Assembly (NCBI GenBank): GCA_964594985.1
Contig: CAZQNQ010000028.1
Location: 1 to 64,000 of the forward strand
Origin: JADLHS01 sp964594985
GTDB taxonomy: Bacteria; Verrucomicrobiota; Verrucomicrobiia; Limisphaerales; JADLHS01
Direction: 5' to 3'
Length of the DNA stretch: 64,000 bases
The notes beneath the pieces were generated by a model. The model had not been told where the DNA came from. It searched no databases and saw only the letters and a list, made by a program, of their open reading frames with translations. Positions 16,782 to 25,900 of the stretch are shown in pieces (positions within the stretch are counted from its first letter, which is position 1; each line of letters begins with the position of its first letter). Made by a program: the position numbers and the translations under genes.

Positions 16782-18641
16782 ATGAATAAAATCTTTTTGT
16801 CGGTCGCGCTGATTGGTGTCTGGTTGACAGGTGGGGTTGCTCAGGCCGCAGAGCCGTCCACTTTGCCGGCGGCGGTTTATCTGTTCACATCCTTTCGTGG
16901 CAATGGCGATGGGCTGCATCTGGCGTGGAGCAAGGACGGTTATCAATGGACTGATTTGAATCGGGTGTTCCTGAAACCGGAGGTCGGCGGGAAGCTGTTG
17001 CGCGATCCACATATTCTGCGCGGGCCGGATGGGGTTTATCACATGGTGTGGACGACGGGTTGGAAGGACAATGGCATTGGTTACGCCAGTTCCACGAACT
17101 TACTGAACTGGTCGGAGCAAAAGTTTCTGCCGGTCATGACGGAGGTGGCGGGCACGAAGAATTGCTGGGCACCGGAGACGTTTTACGACGCAGGCAGCAA
17201 GAGCTACATCATCACCTGGTCGTCAGATGTGGAGGGGCGTTTTCCGCAAACGGTGTCGCCCGACCGGATGAACAACCGGACTTACTACGTCACGACGAAA
17301 GATTTTGTGACCTTCAGCAAAGCGGAACTCCTTCTCGACCCCGGCTTCGATCACATTGACACGACCCTCATCGAGCGCGACGGGAGGTTCATCGCGGTCT
17401 TCAAGGAAGGCGACATGCAGGCGAAGGGCAAACACGGGCCAATCCATTTTGCCACCGCCGACAAGGCGCTCGGACCTTACACTGTGAATCCCACACTGAT
17501 CATCACCAAACGCGCCGAAGGGCCGACGGTGATTGAGGTTGGGGGCAAGACCTTGCTCTATGCGGATTTTTATTCCGATGGACATTACGGCGTTTACGAG
17601 ACGACGGATTGGAAGTCGTGGCAGGATGTTTCCGCATCGGTTGCGGTGGTGAAGGGGCAGCGGCACGGGACGATTCTGAAAGTCCCCGGCGCAGTGGTGG
17701 AGAATTTCGACCGGGCGGAGCGGGAAGCGCAGGCCCGCGCGCCGAAGCCGATTCTCGATGGTTTCACCGCTGATCCGGGCATCCGCGTCTTCGGCGATAC
17801 GTATTATGTTTATCCGACTTCGGACAAACCCAACTGGAACACGACGGACTTCTCGGTCTGGTCGTCCAAGAATCTGGTCGAGTGGAAGAAGGAGGGGATG
17901 ATTCTTGATGTCACCAAAGATTTGAAATGGGCGGACCTCCAGGCGTGGGCGCCGGATTGCGTGGAGCGGAACGGCACTTACTATTTTTACTTCTGCGCGC
18001 GGGGCAAGATCGGGGTGGCGACGGCAAAGAGTCCGATCGGGCCGTTTGTGGACGCGTTGGGCAAGCCGCTGCTGGTGCGCGAGAAGGAAGGCAAGATCAA
18101 GACCAACACGATTGATCCGTATCCTTACATTGATGATGACGGGCAGGCGTATATCTATTTCGGCAACGGAAACCGCATCGCGCAAGTTTTCAAACTCAAG
18201 CCGGACATGATCACGTTGGACGGCGATCCGGTGGACATTCCGTTGAAAGAGTTTCGGGAAGGCATCGTGGTTTTCAAGCGCAACGGCAAATACTATTTCA
18301 TGTGGTCCATTGATGACGCGCGCAGTCCGGATTATCGCGTCGGTTGGGGCGTTGCGGATTCGCCGCTCGGCCCGGTGAAGGCAGCGGAGAAGGATTTCAT
18401 CGTGTTGCGGCAGAATGGTCCGGCCAAGGGCACGGCGCATCATAGTGTGGTGCAAGTGCCGGGCACGGATCGTTGGTATGTGGCGTATCATCGCCACGCG
18501 ATTCCCAATGGTGGCGGCTATCAACGTGAAACCTGTCTGGCGCGGATGGAATTCAATGCCGCCGGCGGCATCAAGCCGATGGACCCGATGATTCCCGCCT
18601 TCCAGCCGGGCGATGTCGGCGAGCCAATCCCCCGAAGATAA
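16782..18641 (+). CDS. Secreted double-propeller glycoside hydrolase (GH43-type)
   Basis: A 619-residue protein with a Sec signal peptide (about 1-22, ending AQA). Two five-bladed propeller domains follow. The C-terminal one (about 325-610) is a standard GH43 domain with the expected Asp-Asp-Glu set: D331 in TADPGIRVF, D445 in TIDPYPYIDDDG and E493 in FREGIVVF. GH43 enzymes are mostly arabinofuranosidases, xylosidases and arabinanases. The N-terminal one (about 30-300) has GH43-like features too: D75 in LLRDPHI, D193 in HIDTTLIE and E246 in AEGPTVIE, and it closely resembles the extracytoplasmic propeller of the adjacent sensor kinase. The kinase gene begins 143 bases downstream. The substrate is not known; an arabinose- or xylose-containing glycan is a guess from the family. 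Confidence 0.92.
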   Translation: MNKIFLSVALIGVWLTGGVAQAAEPSTLPAAVYLFTSFRGNGDGLHLAWSKDGYQWTDLNRVFLKPEVGGKLLRDPHILRGPDGVYHMVWTTGWKDNGIGYASSTNLLNWSEQKFLPVMTEVAGTKNCWAPETFYDAGSKSYIITWSSDVEGRFPQTVSPDRMNNRTYYVTTKDFVTFSKAELLLDPGFDHIDTTLIERDGRFIAVFKEGDMQAKGKHGPIHFATADKALGPYTVNPTLIITKRAEGPTVIEVGGKTLLYADFYSDGHYGVYETTDWKSWQDVSASVAVVKGQRHGTILKVPGAVVENFDRAEREAQARAPKPILDGFTADPGIRVFGDTYYVYPTSDKPNWNTTDFSVWSSKNLVEWKKEGMILDVTKDLKWADLQAWAPDCVERNGTYYFYFCARGKIGVATAKSPIGPFVDALGKPLLVREKEGKIKTNTIDPYPYIDDDGQAYIYFGNGNRIAQVFKLKPDMITLDGDPVDIPLKEFREGIVVFKRNGKYYFMWSIDDARSPDYRVGWGVADSPLGPVKAAEKDFIVLRQNGPAKGTAHHSVVQVPGTDRWYVAYHRHAIPNGGGYQRETCLARMEFNAAGGIKPMDPMIPAFQPGDVGEPIPRR

Positions 18642-18784
18642 GCAGCGCGTCAGGGCGACAACCCGGAGTTGGTTGTTTTTTTGCCGGCTGATTTTTCCCT
18701 GGGCCAGGCTTTTTTCCGGCATGGATTAGGTTTTTGCTCCGGCGTTGACTTTCACGGTGGAAAAGCTTCAGGTAATTTTCCATC

Positions 18785-21646
18785 ATGCCAGACATGCACC
18801 AGCGCGATCCTTTTTTTGTGAGTGTGATGATGGCACTCATCCTCGGCGCCGGTGCTTTTGCCCTGTTGCCGCCGGTAACTCTGGCGCAACCCGGTTCCAA
18901 CATCCTTGCCCAGGGCGCGACAAGTCTGCCCCGGCGGGGCAGCGTGCGATTGATGTTGGATTCGGGGCCGCCCATTTTCACCGGCCAGTTTGCGTCAGGC
19001 AATGAAGTCCAGCAGGTGAAATTCAAACGGGTTTTCAAGGGGCGTTATTTCAGTCTCGATACCTTTTCGGCGTTGGATGGCCGGCCCTTCGCCGCGGTGG
19101 CGGAGTTGGAACTGCTGGATGAGATGGGGCGGCTCATGGATCGGACGGATTGGAAAGTGGCCTACACCGACAGCGAGGAATTGGGGCGGGAGAGCGGGGC
19201 GGCGATGAACGCGATTGATGGGCTCCCAAACACGCACTGGCACACGGAATGGAGTCTTGAGTCGCGAAGTCATCCGCATCGGCTGATTTTGGATCTGGGG
19301 GAATCCAGGTTGGTTTCGGGGTTGCGTTATCTGCCCCGGCAAGGCGCGCCGACCACCGGCGGTCGCATCAAGGACTTCTCGGTGGGGATCAGCGACAAGT
19401 TGAAGGAGGAGATTCCGATCCGGGATCTGTTGCCGGAAAAGTGTTATCTGTTCGCCTACTTCACCGACAGCGACCGGGCCGGAGTGCATCTGGCGTGGAG
19501 CATGGATGGATTCACATGGAGTGCGGTCAACGGCGGGCGCAGTATTCTGCAACCGCTGCCGGGCGCCACCAACCTGTTGCGGGACCCGTTTCTGGCGGCG
19601 GGGCCGGATGGATTGTTTCATCTGGTCTGGACGATGAACTGGACCGGGAACGGGATCGGTTATGCGAGCAGTCCGGACTTGATCCACTGGACGGCCCCGC
19701 GGGTGTTGCCGGTGATGCGGGATGAACCGGCGACCGTGAACTGCTGGGCGCCGGAGTTTTTCTGGCACGCGGAGCGCAAGGAATTCGTGGTGTTCTGGTC
19801 CAGTGCGGTGACCAACCGGTTTCAGGAAACGCTGGGCCGCTCCGGGCAGTTGCGCAATCAACGGCTTTACGCCACCACGACCCGGGATTTTCAGCAGTTC
19901 TCGACCACCCGGCTGTTCTTTGATCCGGGTTTCAGTCTGATTGACGCCACGATCATCGCCGCCGAAGGCGAGCATCATCTGATCTTCAAGGAAGAAGCGG
20001 AGCAGCCGGGGCAGCGGAGTTTGCGGCGCGCTTCCGGCAGTAATCCGGCGGGGCCGTTCGGAGAGGCTTCCGAACCGTTTTCTCCTCCTGGCGTCGAAGG
20101 CCCGAGCCTCTTCCGGGTTGGAGGTGATTACGTGGTTTATTTCCGGGCGACTGGTAATGCCGGCCGGTGGAGCGCCCTGAAATCGTCCGATCTCAAAAAG
20201 TGGGAAGATGTCACCGGCCGGTTGGCATTGCCCGGCCCGGGAGGCGTGCATCAAGGTTCGGTGCAGCAGGTCTCGAAAAACATCATCATGAATCTTTGGC
20301 GGGAGGGCTGGCTGGAACTTGGCCCGACCCACGCCGCGGTGGAACTGGGGATCGGCAACTGGATCTGGACGGCCAACGTGACGGACAAACAGACGTGCCG
20401 GTTGTGGCGCACGGTGCAGATACCGGCGGAGACATTCGTCTCCCGCGCCATGCTCCGCATCACGGCTGACAATGGGTACCGTTTGTTTCTGGATGGACGC
20501 GAGATCGGGCGCGGCGGCGATTGCTATTCGTTGACCGACTTTGATCTGACGCCGCTCATGGGCCCGGGGCAACACGTCCTCGCGGTGGAAGCGTTCAACG
20601 ATGCCGCCAACGCGGGGGTGATCCTCGGATTGCAGGTGGATTTGTCCAACGGCCAGAAACTGGCGGCGGTTTCGGACTCGTCCTGGCTGGTGGTGCCACG
20701 GGACGTGGCGCATTGGGAATCCCGGCGGACGTCCGAGGCGGACTGGCCACCGGCCCAGATTGTGGCGTTTGCGGGACGGCAGGTCTGGGCGCAACCGGAG
20801 CGTATCATTACGGCGCCGGCGCTCCATCCGGTGGTGACGCATTTCTGGCAGCAAGGTTGGTTTCTCGCCACACTGATCGTGATCTGTGTCGTGGTCGCGG
20901 GCTTTAGTGTCCGCCAGGGATTGCAACTCACGGTGCAGGCGCGGTCGCACAAGCTGTTGGAACGGGAACGCGCCCGGATCGCGCGGGACATCCACGACGA
21001 TCTTGGTGCCGGGCTGACCCAACTGACGTTGGAGGGCGAATTGATTTTGCGGGAAACCGGGCGTGAAACCAAAACGCACCGGCAGGTGGATGCGTTGTGT
21101 AATCGGGGGCGGTCGCTGTTGGGCTCACTGGATGAAGTCGTGTGGGCCGTGAATCCGCGGCGCGACACGGTGCAGGATTTCGCCATATTTGTTTGTGAAC
21201 ACGTGCAGAGTTATCTGGGGGCGACCGCGCTGCGGTGCCGGTTGGACGTGCCGGAAGAGATGCCGGCGACGCCGCTTGATCTGCCCGCGCGCCGCAATCT
21301 CCTGCTCGCGGTGAAGGAGGCGGTGCGGAACGCCGCGCGTCATTCGCAAGGCGATGAAATTTCACTACAGCTCCGGGTCGCCAGCGATCAACTCACCGTG
21401 GTGGTGGCGGACAACGGACGCGGGATGCCGTTGGGTGAGGCGCCGTCGCGCCACGGATTGCGCAACATGCAGGAGCGGCTTGCCGACGTGGGCGGAGTTT
21501 GTCATGTTGCTTCGCAGCCGGGGAAAGGAAGCCGGGTTACTTTCACCGTGCCGCTCGCGGCGGCGCAACCGGACCAGAATCGCCTGACAAAATTCGCCCG
21601 GCATTGTTTTCAGAAACGCAAATCTTCGGAAAAAGCAACCTCATGA
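18785..21646 (+). CDS. Sensor histidine kinase with glycosidase-like propeller sensor
   Basis: A 953-residue kinase. Order of parts: N-terminal signal or anchor (about 12-37); a discoidin/F5-8C-like carbohydrate-binding-type domain (about 60-210, with AIDGLPNTHWHTEW and HRLILDLGESRLVSGLRYLP); a GH43-like propeller (about 215-490); a second jelly-roll of the rhamnosidase N-domain kind (about 500-675, ADNGYRLFLDGREIG); a membrane segment (about 688-711); a HisKA_3 dimerisation domain with phospho-acceptor H737 in ARDIHDDLGAGL; and an HATPase_c domain (about 815-930, N-box KEAVRNAARHS, G-box DNGRGMPLG, HGLRNMQERL). The propeller shares with the upstream enzyme the strings NGIGYASS and NCWAPE and keeps the acidic trio D267 (LLRDPF), D387 (LIDATI) and E438 (VEGPSL). 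Its stop overlaps the response regulator start by ATGA. I infer glycan sensing; whether the propeller binds or cleaves is open. Confidence 0.9.
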   Translation: MPDMHQRDPFFVSVMMALILGAGAFALLPPVTLAQPGSNILAQGATSLPRRGSVRLMLDSGPPIFTGQFASGNEVQQVKFKRVFKGRYFSLDTFSALDGRPFAAVAELELLDEMGRLMDRTDWKVAYTDSEELGRESGAAMNAIDGLPNTHWHTEWSLESRSHPHRLILDLGESRLVSGLRYLPRQGAPTTGGRIKDFSVGISDKLKEEIPIRDLLPEKCYLFAYFTDSDRAGVHLAWSMDGFTWSAVNGGRSILQPLPGATNLLRDPFLAAGPDGLFHLVWTMNWTGNGIGYASSPDLIHWTAPRVLPVMRDEPATVNCWAPEFFWHAERKEFVVFWSSAVTNRFQETLGRSGQLRNQRLYATTTRDFQQFSTTRLFFDPGFSLIDATIIAAEGEHHLIFKEEAEQPGQRSLRRASGSNPAGPFGEASEPFSPPGVEGPSLFRVGGDYVVYFRATGNAGRWSALKSSDLKKWEDVTGRLALPGPGGVHQGSVQQVSKNIIMNLWREGWLELGPTHAAVELGIGNWIWTANVTDKQTCRLWRTVQIPAETFVSRAMLRITADNGYRLFLDGREIGRGGDCYSLTDFDLTPLMGPGQHVLAVEAFNDAANAGVILGLQVDLSNGQKLAAVSDSSWLVVPRDVAHWESRRTSEADWPPAQIVAFAGRQVWAQPERIITAPALHPVVTHFWQQGWFLATLIVICVVVAGFSVRQGLQLTVQARSHKLLERERARIARDIHDDLGAGLTQLTLEGELILRETGRETKTHRQVDALCNRGRSLLGSLDEVVWAVNPRRDTVQDFAIFVCEHVQSYLGATALRCRLDVPEEMPATPLDLPARRNLLLAVKEAVRNAARHSQGDEISLQLRVASDQLTVVVADNGRGMPLGEAPSRHGLRNMQERLADVGGVCHVASQPGKGSRVTFTVPLAAAQPDQNRLTKFARHCFQKRKSSEKATS

Positions 21647-22344
21647 ATGAATCCTCGCGCGCCGGCCGCTCCTCGGCTTCAACCCCATCCTCCGGGCGGA
21701 TGGTTCGTCTGGCATTGGTCGAAGATGTGGCGGAGATGCGGGAGAGCTGGCGGCAATTGATTGATGGCCTGCCGGGATTCCGGTGCATCCGCGCCTGTGC
21801 CAGCGGCGTGGAAGCGTTGCGCGAATTGCCGGCGTTGAAACCGGACGTCGTGGTGATGGACATCCAGATGCCGGGCATGACAGGGATTGAATGCACGATG
21901 CGCCTGAAACAACTTTTGCCTGCGACCCCGATTTTGATCCTCACCGTCTCGGCGGACAATCAAACTGTCTTCAGTGCGCTGGAGGCGGGCGCGGACGGCT
22001 ACTTGTTGAAACGCTCGCGCCCGGAACAACTGCAGACCGCGATTCTTGATGTGCTCGCCGGCGGGGCCCCGATGACGAGCGAAATCGCGCGCCGCGTTGT
22101 GGCCTCGTTCCGCCAGCGGCCCGTGCATCGCGACGAGAAGGCCCGCCTGACGCCGCGCGAGGAAGAGGTGTTGGCGTTGTTGTCCAAGGGCTTTGCCAAC
22201 AAGGAAATCGCCGACAAGATGTCCGTCAGCTACGAAACCGTCCGCGATCATCTCAAACACATCTACGAAAAACTCCACGTGCATTCGCGCACCGAGGCGG
22301 TGGCGCGGTTTTTGTCTTCCGGTCCGGCGGGTGGGGAGATGTAG
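21643..22344 (+). CDS. NarL/FixJ-type response regulator
   Basis: A 233-residue regulator with a receiver domain (phospho-acceptor D73 in VVVMDIQMPGM, switch residues in ILTVSADN, lysine in YLLKRSRPE) and a LuxR-type helix-turn-helix (about 165-225, LTPREEEVLALLSKGFANKEIA, then SYETVRDHLKHIYEKL). Its ATG overlaps the kinase stop codon by four bases, so the two are translationally coupled and form a cognate HisKA_3/NarL pair. About 24 unstructured residues precede the receiver. A palindromic element begins seven bases after its stop. Likely targets are the adjacent GH43 gene and the secreted proteins downstream, by position only. Confidence 0.95.
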   Translation: MNESSRAGRSSASTPSSGRMVRLALVEDVAEMRESWRQLIDGLPGFRCIRACASGVEALRELPALKPDVVVMDIQMPGMTGIECTMRLKQLLPATPILILTVSADNQTVFSALEAGADGYLLKRSRPEQLQTAILDVLAGGAPMTSEIARRVVASFRQRPVHRDEKARLTPREEEVLALLSKGFANKEIADKMSVSYETVRDHLKHIYEKLHVHSRTEAVARFLSSGPAGGEM

Positions 22345-22350
22345 CCGCGT

Positions 22351-22494
22351 CGGGTGCGGCTGAAACTGCCGCGCCGCTTAGGTTCTTACTCTTAATCTTT
22401 TTCTTAATCTTAATCTCCCGGGCCTGAAGATTAAGAACAAGATTACGATTAAGATTAAGAACTGCGGCGATGCGCGGCAGTTTTAGTCACACCC
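22351..22494. repeat. TTAATC-type long hairpin element, copy 2
   Basis: Outer arms at 22351-22373 (CGGGTGCGGCTGAAACTGCC..) and 22473-22494 (..GGCAGTTTTAGTCACACCCG) pair with few mismatches. The inner arms are runs of CTTAATC-like and GATTAAG-like units that meet at CCCGGGCC. The element follows the response regulator stop by six bases. Confidence 0.9.
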
Positions 22495-22629
22495 GATTGG
22501 CTTCCACGGCTTTTTCATTTGTATAAACGAGACAAACAGTTTGAAACGTGGATGGTTCGATGAAAGCGCCAAGCTGTTGCAGCAGTATGGATTGAACCCG
22601 AACCCCGAAGTTGGCGCGCGGCCATAACC

Positions 22630-22739
22630 GTAGGGCAGGCTTTTCAGCCTGCCAGTGCGGGCGACTTTCCAGTCGCCCGTTTTCCGAAACACCGGACTGG
22701 AAAGTCCGGTGGACCGGCAGGCTGGAAAGCCTGCCCGAC
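22630..22739. repeat. Four-hairpin array element, copy 1
   Basis: Four consecutive 8-bp stems with 4-base loops: GGCAGGCT/AGCCTGCC (loop TTTC), GGGCGACT/AGTCGCCC (loop TTCC), ACCGGACT/AGTCCGGT (loop GGAA) and GGCAGGCT/AGCCTGCC (loop GGAA). The ends GTAGGG and GCCCGAC are nearly inverted. A second copy, 111 bases long, lies inside the pseudouridine synthase gene at 29788-29898. Confidence 0.9.
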
Positions 22740-22959
22740 TTTCCACCCGCGCCGTTTTGCCGCCGGCTTGTCCCCCCTCTTGTCCCCATTAACTCCCCAC
22801 CACACCACCCAATTGAGGGGTAGTTTGGCCTCCCGCAAAAACTTAGAGTTTAGTCGTATTATCCATGACCCGTTCACCACACCAGTTGCTGTCAACGTCG
22901 TTGTCACTCAATCCATGACACAGTTGTTTCCCGGTATAACCACCAACCAAATCCAACCC

Positions 22960-25900
22960 ATGAAAATGCAGTCTCAAACCCACCACCAAACCCGCCGGAC
23001 CGCCGCGAGTCTTTTGCTCCTGCTGGCCGTAATGCTCACCTTGGGCGGAAACAGTTTTGCCGCCACCATCGCCTATTGGAATTTTGAAGATGGGATCGAT
23101 GGCCAACCCTTTAACCCCGTCAGCCAGCCGACCGGTTCGACCGGTTCGGTGGACGTCGTGAGCAGCACGTTGATGCGTGGCTTTGACGCGACTGTCGGGG
23201 CCAGCTTTACCGCTGCCACCTATGGGACCGGTTTAGGGGCGAATTTTAATGCCGCTCAAGACGGTTACGTGACGGAAGGGGCGCTCCACAATTGGGGGCC
23301 GACGAATTGGACGGTTGAGGTCATGGTCTATCTGAGAACTTTAGCGGGGTGGAACAGCCTTATCGGACGGGATGGTTCCAGTGTGGGTGGCCTCCCATCG
23401 GATTTCTATCTTCAGAACAACGGGGTCAATGATCAGTTCCGGATTGATTATCTCGCCGCCGATGGCACGCGCCGGATATTGGACGGCACCTACGCCCCCC
23501 AGGCGAACACGTGGTATGCCTTGGCGGTGGTGAACGATGGCGTGACGCTTTCGATGTGGTTGGATGACGGGACCGGTTACGCCCAAATCGGCGCGCTGGA
23601 CATGTCGGCGCAGACTCCCGAGGCGAACGCCTTGACCAACTCTCTGCTCAACTGGACCTTTGGCCGTGGTTGGTACAACGGCGGTCTCGTTGATCGCATT
23701 AATGGCATCATGGACAACATCCGCTTCAGCGATGTCGCATTGACCGCCGCCGAGTTCATCCAATTTCCGACCAATGTCTTTGTCCTCAGCGGTCCGACGC
23801 CGGCGAGCCAGACCGTTGCCCTGGGCAATCCCTTCAGTTTCTCCATCGTCGCGGGCGGCGTGAGTCCCACGTATCAATGGCGGCACGCGGGAACAAATCT
23901 CCCCGGCGAGACCAGTCCGACTTACAGCGTGGCGGTTTCCACCACTGCGCATCTCGGCAACTATGATTGCGTCCTGGCCAACGGTTTCAGTTCCGTCACC
24001 AGCTCGGTGGCTACGTTGAACCTGCATGTGCCGCGCAATCTGACTTGGGGCGGTCTGGCCGGTGGTTGGGATACGACCACGGCGAACTGGACGACTAACA
24101 ACGGGGGATCGTTCCTCGCTTACATTGAGACGGACAATGTGCGCTTTGATCCGTTCGGCGTCGCGCAACCAGTGGTTACGTTGAATGCGGCCCACACGCC
24201 GACCTCGGTGACGGTTTCAAACGCCGGCTATACTTTCGCCGGTGCGGCGATCAGCAACGCCAGCTTGACGGTGGAAAACAATGGAACGCTGGTGCTGTCC
24301 AACGTGGTCAGCTTTGGCAATAGCACGATCAACAGCGGCAGCCTGCATCTCTTCACCACCAACAACGCCTTGGGTAATCTGGCGATTGCGGCGGGCGGCA
24401 AAGTCAACCTCAACGGTAATTCGCAGTCGGCCGCCGGTTTGTCGGGCGCCGGCTTGATTTCCTCCACCAGCGGCGCGCCGGTGCTGACGTTCGGCAGCGG
24501 CAACGCCAATGCGACCTGGAGCGGCAGCATCACCAACGAAGGTGGTAACCCCAGCTTCATCAAGGTCGGCACGGGGACCAACACCTTCTCCGGTTCAAAC
24601 TACTTGGCCGGTGCCGCTGCGAGCCAGGTGAATGGCGGTGGATTGATCATTCCCGCTGGTGGCGCACTCGTTCCGAGCGGCACCGCGGAATTCTGGGTGG
24701 CGCAAGGGGCCACGACGGGTTATGCCGAAGTCAGCGGCGGTTCGCTCTCGGTCAGCAACTGGTTCGTCGTGGGCCGCAACGCGGCGACGGCCAACGGCAC
24801 CTTTGTGCTCAACAGCGGCACGGTCAGCAAGCAGGGGGGTGGCAATGTCGTCGTGGGTTCACTCGGTGCGACGGGCAAACTCATTGTCAACGGCGGTCAG
24901 TTTTTGAATAACGCCAACCTCTGGCTGGGTGAAAATGCCGGCGCGAACGCGACGCTGTATTTGAACGGCGGTTTGTTGCAGGCAACGCAGGTCCGGGTTA
25001 ACGGCACTGGGGTCGCGATTTCGTATGCCTATTTCAACGGCGGCACGCTGCAAGCCACGGCCGCAAGCGCGGACTTTATTCCTTCGCCGACCATCGGGGT
25101 TATCCAGGCTGGCGGTTTGGTGTTTGATAACAACGGCAATGACATCACGATCACCAGCATGTTGGTGGAAGACAGTTTGACACCTTCCACGGGTGGCGGT
25201 CTGACCAAGATGGGCACGGGCACGTTGACCTTGTCGGGCGGTTATAACTACACCGGTCCGACCATTGTGAAGAATGGCACCTTGGCGCTCAATCCGGCGG
25301 CGGCTGTCTCCAGCCCGGACGTGGTCGTCAGCAACGCCAGCCTGAGCATTTCGAGTGGAACGCTGAATGCCGGCGATGTCACCCTGGGGAATGGCGCGGT
25401 GCTGAATCTCAACTATGGCGATCTGCTCGCCAATCCAGGGTCGCCCATGATTGCGGCCGGCGGCAATCTGACCGCCTCCGGCACGACGATCACGATCAAC
25501 ATCCAGGCGAACGGCTTGGTCCCCGGAACGATTCCGTTGATCACTTACGGCGGTTCGACCCTCGGCAGCATCGCAAACTTTGTGCTCGGACCGCTTCCCC
25601 CCGGCGTTACCGCCAACCTCGTCAATGCGGCGAACAGCCTCAACCTGAACGTCACTGCGGCCGGCCAGAACCTCAGTTGGTATGGCGATGTCAACAACAT
25701 CTGGAACATCAATAGCGCGGCCAACTGGGCCAACAGCCTCGTGCCTGGTGCGAAGTATCTGGAATACGGCTCGGTGGGTGACCCGGTCAAATTCGATGAC
25801 ACCGCCGCCGGCAACTACGACGTCAACCTCACCGCCAGCGTGCATCCGTTCAGCGTGACGGTGAATGCGGCCAACAACTACAGCATCACCGGCGCGGGCG

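Larger units (their letters stand above)
22345..22959. other. Repeat-rich intergenic region before the secreted beta-strand protein
   Basis: This 615-base space contains the TTAATC-type element (22351-22494), the four-hairpin array (22630-22739) and about 220 further bases that should include the promoter and leader of the next gene. No Shine-Dalgarno-like sequence precedes the ATG at 22960, and no clear -35/-10 pair was found. Confidence 0.6.

Noticed and set aside
18745..18776. A possible promoter (TTGACT with a weak -10) before the sensor kinase
   Set aside because: The best -10 at 17-base spacing is TCAGGT, too poor to report as a site, although a kinase promoter in this 143-base gap remains possible.
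22630..22739. Regular short stems that might be taken for a CRISPR array
   Set aside because: The units are adjacent hairpins of differing sequence without spacers, and no cas genes are present.
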